Assembly (NCBI GenBank): GCA_050260275.1
Contig: JBLNBX010000021.1
Coordinates: 1-10,765, forward strand
DNA length: 10,765 nucleotides
Source: DATMXS01 sp050260275
Lineage (GTDB): Bacteria; Acidobacteriota; Terriglobia; Bryobacterales; Bryobacteraceae
Reading direction: 5' to 3'
Shown here: one piece after another, positions 6,389 through 10,765 of the stretch
Position numbering within the stretch: the first letter of the stretch is position 1
How the letters are laid out: every line of letters begins with the position of its first letter
Made by a program: the position numbers and the translations under genes
Notes under the pieces: generated by a model
The model's database searches: none
What the model saw: only the letters and a program-made list of their open reading frames with translations
Told to the model about the DNA's origin: nothing

Positions 6389-7257
6389 ACATCACAGTTT
6401 GCCAGCAGCGCCCGCTCCACGGCTTGCGCGGGCCCGGCGGCGAGGCCCTTGCGGCGCGCGATGCCGAGCGTGTAGAGCCCTGCCTCGCGATAGAGCGCCC
6501 TGACCTCAGGGGTCGAGGCAAGAGCGCTAAGATGCGCGGCCACGGTGGCCGCGTCTCCGCGCTCGATGGGCCCCGTAAGCGCGCCCTCGGGGCCCTGCGC
6601 GGCGGCGTTCTCCAATGCCGTCCGCATGAGCGGCGCGAGCGCGCGCAGCGCACGGTCCGGCGCGACGCCCGCCTCGGCCATGAGGCTCTGCGCAGCGCCG
6701 GCGAGGGCAACCACATAGTTGCTCGCCATGACTGCCGCCGCGTGATACAGCGGCCGCGCATCCTCGCGAATCTCCAGCGTTTCACCGCCCAGAAGCGCGG
6801 TAATCTCGCGCGCCCAGGCCAGCGCGGGGCCGTCTCCAGAAACCGCGAACGCGATGCCGCGCATAGCCGCCACGCCTTGCGACGGAGTCGAGACGGTCTG
6901 TAGCGGGTGCAGGGTGCCGCAGGAAACGCCTTTGCGGGCGAGCGCCGCAAGCGCCTCCGGGCCGCGCGCGCCGCAGGTGTGCAGCGCGACGCCGCTGCCC
7001 GCTCCCGCCGCAAGCTGCTCCGCCACGGGCTCGATCGCCGAATCTGGCACTGCGATGATGAGGTGCGAGGCGCAGCCGGGCAACTCCGCATACGTGACCG
7101 CCACGACGCCCGCCCCCGCAAAAGCCGCGCCCTCGAGAGCGCGTCCGGGAGTGCGGCTGGCTATGGCTGCGACGGGCTGGCCGGCGTCGCGGAGCAGGCG
7201 TGCGAGCGCTTGGCCGACACGCCCGGCGCCCGCGATGCCGATCGTCCGAGGGTTCAC
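6379..7257 (-). CDS. Rossmann-fold/DUF2520 oxidoreductase, candidate PanG-type ketopantoate reductase
   Basis: This 292-residue protein has an N-terminal NAD(P)-binding Rossmann domain and a C-terminal helical DUF2520 domain. GIAGAGRVG holds the GxGxxG motif (Gly10, Gly12, Gly15). Ser34-Arg35 after the second strand, instead of an acidic residue, suggests NADPH rather than NADH. LHPLQT (116-121), YHAAAVMASN (171-180, with His172 and Asn180) and LTGPIERGD (227-235) are characteristic of the family. His172 and Asn180 resemble the Lys/His and Asn active-site pair of beta-hydroxyacid-type dehydrogenases. The start is GTG 7257, because an in-frame TGA lies two codons upstream; no clear ribosome site is seen. 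The gene abuts panB. PanE is absent from the window and reduction of ketopantoate is the missing step, so an alternative ketopantoate reductase (PanG was described in Francisella) is the likeliest role. The family call is firm; the substrate is inferred. Confidence 0.88.
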   Translation of the reverse strand: MNPRTIGIAGAGRVGQALARLLRDAGQPVAAIASRTPGRALEGAAFAGAGVVAVTYAELPGCASHLIIAVPDSAIEPVAEQLAAGAGSGVALHTCGARGPEALAALARKGVSCGTLHPLQTVSTPSQGVAAMRGIAFAVSGDGPALAWAREITALLGGETLEIREDARPLYHAAAVMASNYVVALAGAAQSLMAEAGVAPDRALRALAPLMRTALENAAAQGPEGALTGPIERGDAATVAAHLSALASTPEVRALYREAGLYTLGIARRKGLAAGPAQAVERALLANCDVEE

Positions 7258-7304
7258 GTTTCAGTCTAGCAAGGGCGCCGGAAACTGCGGCCCGGAAAAC
7301 AGCG

Positions 7305-7841
7305 CTAATCCATGCGGTAGAGATAGAGCGTGTGGCTGCGGCCCTCGCCGTCGTCGTCTATGGTCTGCGTCTGCACCGGAACCCAACCCGAGAACTCGAA
7401 ATCGTGCGACACCACGCGCGCGCCCTTCTTGAGCTGCTTTTCGAGGAGCGGGCGCACCTTGTCGTTTGAGGAGGGCAGGAGGTAGACCGTGATCAGGTCA
7501 GCCGAGCTGTAATCCTGCTTCATGATGTCGCCGTTTATGATGCGCGCGCGGTCGGAGAGCCCGAGGCTGCGGATGCGGTCCATGCTCTGCTTCCACAGAT
7601 CCTTGTCGAACTCCACGCCGGTGGCGTCGGCCTTGAACTTACGAGCGGCCATGATTACCACCCTGCCGTCGCCGCTGCCGAGATCGAACATCTTCTCGCC
7701 GGGCTTGAGTTCGCCGAACTCAAGCATTTTCTCGACGATCGTTTCCGGAGTCGGGTAATACGGAGCCAGCTTGTCAGTCTGCTCCTGCGCTAGTGCGGCA
7801 ACTGCCAGGAGCCCAGCGAAGGCAAGGCGTCGGGATATCAT
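7305..7841 (-). CDS. Exported or membrane-anchored class I SAM-dependent methyltransferase, FAM173-like
   Basis: This 178-residue protein joins a short N-terminal hydrophobic signal (MISRR, then about 6-18, likely cut near ALA-QEQ) to a seven-strand methyltransferase fold. Motif I is FDLGSGDGR (52-60), Glu77 in GVEFD is the expected ribose-binding acidic residue, GDIMK (104-108) follows, and VYLLPSS (119-125) forms the post-motif. PYYPTPETIVEKML (28-41) ahead of the fold, plus VYLLP, recalls the FAM173/ATPSCKMT protein lysine methyltransferases. The substrate here is unknown. I chose ATG 7841 because GCGAGG lies about 7 nt upstream and the signal starts here; the frame is open to 7868, adding nine residues. 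The gene is 55 bp after the TIGR03437 gene and 47 bp before DUF2520 with no terminator seen, so it may share their transcript. SAM is not expected outside the cytoplasm, so the segment may be an anchor with the domain inside. Confidence 0.85.
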   Translation of the reverse strand: MISRRLAFAGLLAVAALAQEQTDKLAPYYPTPETIVEKMLEFGELKPGEKMFDLGSGDGRVVIMAARKFKADATGVEFDKDLWKQSMDRIRSLGLSDRARIINGDIMKQDYSSADLITVYLLPSSNDKVRPLLEKQLKKGARVVSHDFEFSGWVPVQTQTIDDDGEGRSHTLYLYRMD

Positions 7842-7896
7842 GCAGAACCTCGCTTCATGGTACATCAATAAGACGCAGCAGCCACGCGAAAGGTCG

Positions 7897-9795
7897 TTAC
7901 GGCTCGATGACGATGCTTACCCGGTTGCTCTCTTCCCCGCCCGCCTCGATGTAGAGTTCCGACGAGCCCGAATTGACGATAGCCGGGAGCTGTATCTCTA
8001 TGAGATACAGGCCAATATAGCCCGGCGCGAGCACGGCGCGGGTGACGTCGACAGGCGACCGGTCCAGAAACGCGCGAACCGGCGCCACCACCTCGGGCGG
8101 GTTCTGAGCAGGCGCGGGCCGTCCGGCTGGCCACTCGGGGCGAACCGCGCCGAGCCCGGTCGCAAGGACCACGAGCCGGTAGTTCGAGTGTGCCGGGTTG
8201 GATCCGTCGAGCAACACGCCCGTATCGGCGTCCAGGACGAGCGGCGTGCCGTCGCGGTCGACGAATATGGCGGGGGAAACGGGGCGAACCGGCAGCGGCA
8301 CCTGAAGCGCGCCGGCGCTCGTGTCGAGCGAGAGCGAAACGCGCCCGTTGACGTTGAATGGCACCTGTATCTGCGATTCGGCATCCGTGGCGGCCAACAC
8401 GGGAAAAGCGGTGTTCGCGGCCTCTGCGGCCGTCACCCGCGCTCCTAACAGGCTAAGGAGCGACCCGGGCGCGGCGGGCCGGGAGCTGAAATCGGCCGCG
8501 TTGACCAGCCGCGGGCTCCGGTAGCGGTGAGGCGCCATCGCCGCATACACGCCGTAACCCTCGAGAGCCACGAACAACTGGTTGCCGCCTGGATCGAGCC
8601 TGACATCGAGAGCGCGGGCAGCCGGCAAGCCCTCCAGCCGCGTCCACGGCCGCGCTGGAGCCGGAGCGTTCAAGTCCGCCGCGGCGAAGAAAACGCCTTG
8701 ATCGGTGGCCACATAGATAACGCCGGCCGCGCGATCGCCCGTCACGCCGTGCGCCGCCACGCCGTCCGGCAGATCTGCCGTGAGGTCGTCCCAGAACTGG
8801 CCGCCGTTCACGGTTCGCAGAACCCGAGGGCCTGCCGGTCCTGCAAGAGCGGCCAACGCGACCCGCGGCTCATCCTGATCCACCCAGATCGCCCGAACCG
8901 CGCCGCGGTCCCCCGGCGCGGGAGAACTCCAGGTGCTCCCGCCATCCAGAGATACCCAGATGCGGCCGTCGGCGTCACCAGCGTAGCGGTAGTCCCCTGC
9001 CCCGGCGGTTGTGGCGACCTCCGAGCCGATCGCCGCAGAGGCCACGCGGCGCTCCGCTTCGCCTATGTCGGGGCCGACGGGCCGCCAGGCACGCTTCTCT
9101 CCGGGCGCCCACTCGACGACGCCGTACCCATCCGTCACGATCCGCACGCCGCGGGTAGACTGCGGCACGCCCGAAAACCGCATGACGGGCAGGTTCGGCA
9201 GGCTCTCGTTCATGCCCGCCCAGGAAACGCCGCCGTCTGCCGAACGCCACAAGCCCACGTCGTTGGCGACCACCACCTCCTCGCCGCCGGCGGGCGATAC
9301 GGCCGCGTCCCGCATCCCGGAACCGATGATCGAGGCGTTGCGATAGGCCGTGAGATTCCGCCAGGATACGCCTCCATCGTCCGAACGCAGCAAATTGGCT
9401 CCGTAGGCGTACAACTGGTTAGGATCTAACGGATTCCGGCACATGCCGGCCGCCCCTTCGGGCAGCACCCCGAACTCCTCGGAGGGAGGAGGCGCGGCCT
9501 CGCTGGGCTGCCAATTCTCGCGGTCAGATGTCTCGAAGACCTGCCCGTAAGCGGTGCGGGCATAGAGCCGCGATCCGTCAGGCGAAAACCAGACCCGCTC
9601 CACGCGCCCGGAGCCGGGCGAGGCCAGCGGGACGTCGATGCCGCCGTTTCCGATGCGCCGCCAATCCGGCGCTGGAACCGTCTGCGCCGCGGCCGCACCG
9701 ATAAGAAACAATGCGGCTGGAACCACTGCCATTACGCGGCGATTCGCCCGGGCGCACCCAGCCGCCCGGCGGTTCAGTGTGGCGCTACGACACAT
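7897..9795 (-). CDS. Exported Asp-box beta-propeller protein with Solibacter-type C-terminal domain (TIGR03437)
   Basis: This 632-residue secreted protein has two parts. Residues about 22-37 form a signal peptide (basic RANRR, then a hydrophobic core ending AAAAQ). Residues about 45-425 look like a beta-propeller of BNR/sortilin type with Asp-boxes SDDGGVSW (138-145), SADGGVSW (185-192), SLDGGSTW (282-289) and a degenerate TVNGGQFW (328-335). Residues about 428-632 match the TIGR03437 domain: VNAADF and PGSLLSLLG at its start, QVPFNV, VVLATGLGAV (542-551), LAPGYIGLY (589-597), and SNRVSIVI at the end. The domain is typical of Solibacter relatives; its role is unknown. Asp-box propellers bind glycans or proteins, but no sialidase catalytic set (Arg triad, Tyr/Glu pair) is evident, so binding is likelier than hydrolysis. 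ATG 9795 is the longest start; ATG 9732 would leave a signal peptide without a basic end. It diverges from the FecR gene. Confidence 0.85.
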   Translation of the reverse strand: MCRSATLNRRAAGCARANRRVMAVVPAALFLIGAAAAQTVPAPDWRRIGNGGIDVPLASPGSGRVERVWFSPDGSRLYARTAYGQVFETSDRENWQPSEAAPPPSEEFGVLPEGAAGMCRNPLDPNQLYAYGANLLRSDDGGVSWRNLTAYRNASIIGSGMRDAAVSPAGGEEVVVANDVGLWRSADGGVSWAGMNESLPNLPVMRFSGVPQSTRGVRIVTDGYGVVEWAPGEKRAWRPVGPDIGEAERRVASAAIGSEVATTAGAGDYRYAGDADGRIWVSLDGGSTWSSPAPGDRGAVRAIWVDQDEPRVALAALAGPAGPRVLRTVNGGQFWDDLTADLPDGVAAHGVTGDRAAGVIYVATDQGVFFAAADLNAPAPARPWTRLEGLPAARALDVRLDPGGNQLFVALEGYGVYAAMAPHRYRSPRLVNAADFSSRPAAPGSLLSLLGARVTAAEAANTAFPVLAATDAESQIQVPFNVNGRVSLSLDTSAGALQVPLPVRPVSPAIFVDRDGTPLVLDADTGVLLDGSNPAHSNYRLVVLATGLGAVRPEWPAGRPAPAQNPPEVVAPVRAFLDRSPVDVTRAVLAPGYIGLYLIEIQLPAIVNSGSSELYIEAGGEESNRVSIVIEP

Positions 9796-9892
9796 CGAAT
9801 GCGTCCATTCTATCGCTGTATGCCCGCTTCCGCTCGTTACATCGGACGCGGAAAAAGCGGCGATCAGAGCCAGTTAAGATTTTCTCCGAAAC

Positions 9893-9907
9893 GGCAAGCA
9901 TTTTGCC
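9893..9907. promoter_or_regulatory. Small inverted repeat in the divergent gap (candidate operator)
   Basis: GGCAA (9893-9897) and TTGCC (9903-9907) form an inverted repeat around a 5-bp centre. It lies in the 188-bp gap between the divergent TIGR03437 and FecR genes. The position suits a shared operator, but the arms are short and no convincing -35/-10 pair could be placed next to it on either strand. Confidence 0.2.
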
Positions 9908-9983
9908 TGCAATTCCGATGTAGACTGGATTCTCTGGACGGTTGGAGTTGTCGCGGTCTCGGTTCCCCCGGACGGGGTCGTGT

Positions 9984-10765
9984 ATGCTGCGGTGGAATGG
10001 ATGGCTGGCTGCTGTGGCGCTGCTCGCGGCGGCGGCGCCCGGAGTGTGCGCGGGCCAGTCGTTCGGCAGCGAGAACGCGGCGACGCTGATTACCGCAACC
10101 GGCCGCGTCTCCGTACTTCGCGATTCCATACCCTGGGCGCTTCAACCCGGCGACACCATCAAGCCGCGCCAGGTGATCGTCACCGGCCCCGACGGCTTTG
10201 CGGTTTTCCGCGTATCGGACGGCAGCGAGTTTGAAGTCTTTCCGAACTCGCGCGTGACCTTCCGCGATAACCCCGGCGACTGGCGCGACCTGCTCGAGCT
10301 TTTTCTCGGCCGGGTCAAGGTGCATATCCAGAAGACGCTCGGTGGCCAGCCCAATCCCAACAAGGTCCACACGCCGACCGCGATCATCTCCGTGCGCGGC
10401 ACCGTCTTCGACGTCTCCGTCGAAGATGGCGATGCTACGCTCGTCGTGGTCGAAGAGGGCCAGGTGCATGTGCAACACCGCCTGATGCCGTTCGGCGCGC
10501 CGCGCGTGCTGAACGAGGGGGAGTGGATCCGCGTCTACCGTGAGCAGCCACTGGCCCGCAAGTCGGTCGATCGCGAGGGGGTGATCCGCGCCGCGCTGCG
10601 CGCGATAAGCGACGCCATCTACGCGGGCCTCACGCGGCAGCCGGGCGGCGCCGCGAGTCCCCCGGTGGGTGGCGGCGGCGGTGGCGGTGGTGGCCTGCCC
10701 GGCGATCACGATCCCGGCAATCCTCCCCAACCTCCTCCGGCTAGCGGCGGCGGTGGAACCGCTCC
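9984..10765 (+). CDS. Exported FecR-domain protein (3'-truncated by window edge)
   Basis: The frame is open from ATG 9984 to the window end, about 260 residues with no stop. Residues 1-23 form a signal peptide with a likely cut after VCA; no lipobox is seen. A FecR domain follows at about 35-165: an LQPGDTI segment (53-59), the VFRVSDGSEFEVFPNS stretch (74-89), and the hallmark VHTPTAIISVRGTVFDVSV (128-146) with VEEGQVHV after it. Beyond residue 220 the chain is low-complexity, with a run of eight glycines and proline-rich segments, probably a linker to a domain beyond the window. Classical FecR relays iron signals to an ECF sigma factor, but that form has a cytoplasmic N-terminus and a membrane helix. 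This protein is exported from its first residues and no sigma or TonB gene is near, so it is more likely a periplasmic or surface scaffold. GGACGGGG (9970-9977) is the probable ribosome site. Confidence 0.85.
   Translation, partial: MLRWNGWLAAVALLAAAAPGVCAGQSFGSENAATLITATGRVSVLRDSIPWALQPGDTIKPRQVIVTGPDGFAVFRVSDGSEFEVFPNSRVTFRDNPGDWRDLLELFLGRVKVHIQKTLGGQPNPNKVHTPTAIISVRGTVFDVSVEDGDATLVVVEEGQVHVQHRLMPFGAPRVLNEGEWIRVYREQPLARKSVDREGVIRAALRAISDAIYAGLTRQPGGAASPPVGGGGGGGGGLPGDHDPGNPPQPPPASGGGGTA

Noticed and set aside
6375..7121. 248-codon minus-strand frame overlapping the DUF2520 gene
   Set aside because: It is a second frame on the same strand, overwhelmingly Arg/Ala/Ser/Pro, while the other frame carries GxGxxG and DUF2520 motifs and couples to panB.
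8527..9429. 300-codon plus-strand frame inside the propeller/TIGR03437 gene
   Set aside because: It is antisense to repeated Asp-box motifs; the frame exists because the GC-rich codons rarely give stops on the opposite strand. The frame at 7771-8448 is rejected for the same reason.
9864..10730. 288-codon minus-strand frame opposite the FecR gene
   Set aside because: The plus strand has a signal peptide and the FecR hallmark motif, while the minus frame has no recognisable domain and covers the divergent regulatory gap.
1..10765. CRISPR array, transposon, tRNA or phage genes
   Set aside because: Reading through all gaps I found no regularly spaced repeats, terminal inverted repeats, transposase motifs or tRNA-like cloverleaf sequences.

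Overview
The window comes from a GC-rich bacterial chromosome. It most likely belongs to an Acidobacteriota member of the Bryobacterales/Solibacteraceae type. The best clue is the gene at 7897-9795. Its last ~200 residues match the Solibacter-type C-terminal domain known as TIGR03437, which is greatly expanded in that lineage. A PEP-CTERM protein, a FecR-domain exported protein and a stand-alone receiver domain fit the same assignment. The assignment is inference: no rRNA or other phylogenetic marker is present.

Layout from left to right. Minus strand: a radical SAM/SPASM protein running off the left edge (1-1036), a YihY/BrkB-family membrane protein (1103-2008) and an EamA/DMT-type exporter (2148-3011). 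Plus strand: a receiver-only response regulator (3203-3580), a 329-bp gap holding stacked inverted repeats, and a secreted PEP-CTERM protein (3910-4593) closed by a strong intrinsic terminator (4624-4658). Minus strand again, transcribed from 9795 down to 4712: an exported Asp-box propeller/TIGR03437 protein, an exported or membrane-anchored FAM173-like methyltransferase, a Rossmann/DUF2520 oxidoreductase, panB and panC. At the right edge, divergent from this cluster, a FecR-domain exported protein runs off the window (9984-10765).

The metabolic core is DUF2520-panB-panC. The DUF2520 stop codon touches the panB GTG start, and the panB stop overlaps the panC start (ATGA), so the three are translationally coupled. 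PanB makes ketopantoate and PanC joins pantoate to beta-alanine. The reductase step between them has no classical PanE here, which makes the DUF2520 protein a good candidate for an alternative (PanG-type) ketopantoate reductase. The methyltransferase and the TIGR03437 gene lie 47 and 55 bp upstream on the same strand and may be co-transcribed, but no functional link to pantothenate is evident.

No mobile element, CRISPR array, tRNA, rRNA or phage gene was seen. The window looks like ordinary chromosome with a few less-studied families. I do not see a clearly new multi-gene system. The most interesting points are the putative alternative ketopantoate reductase, the exported FAM173-like methyltransferase, and the nested inverted repeats in front of the PEP-CTERM gene.
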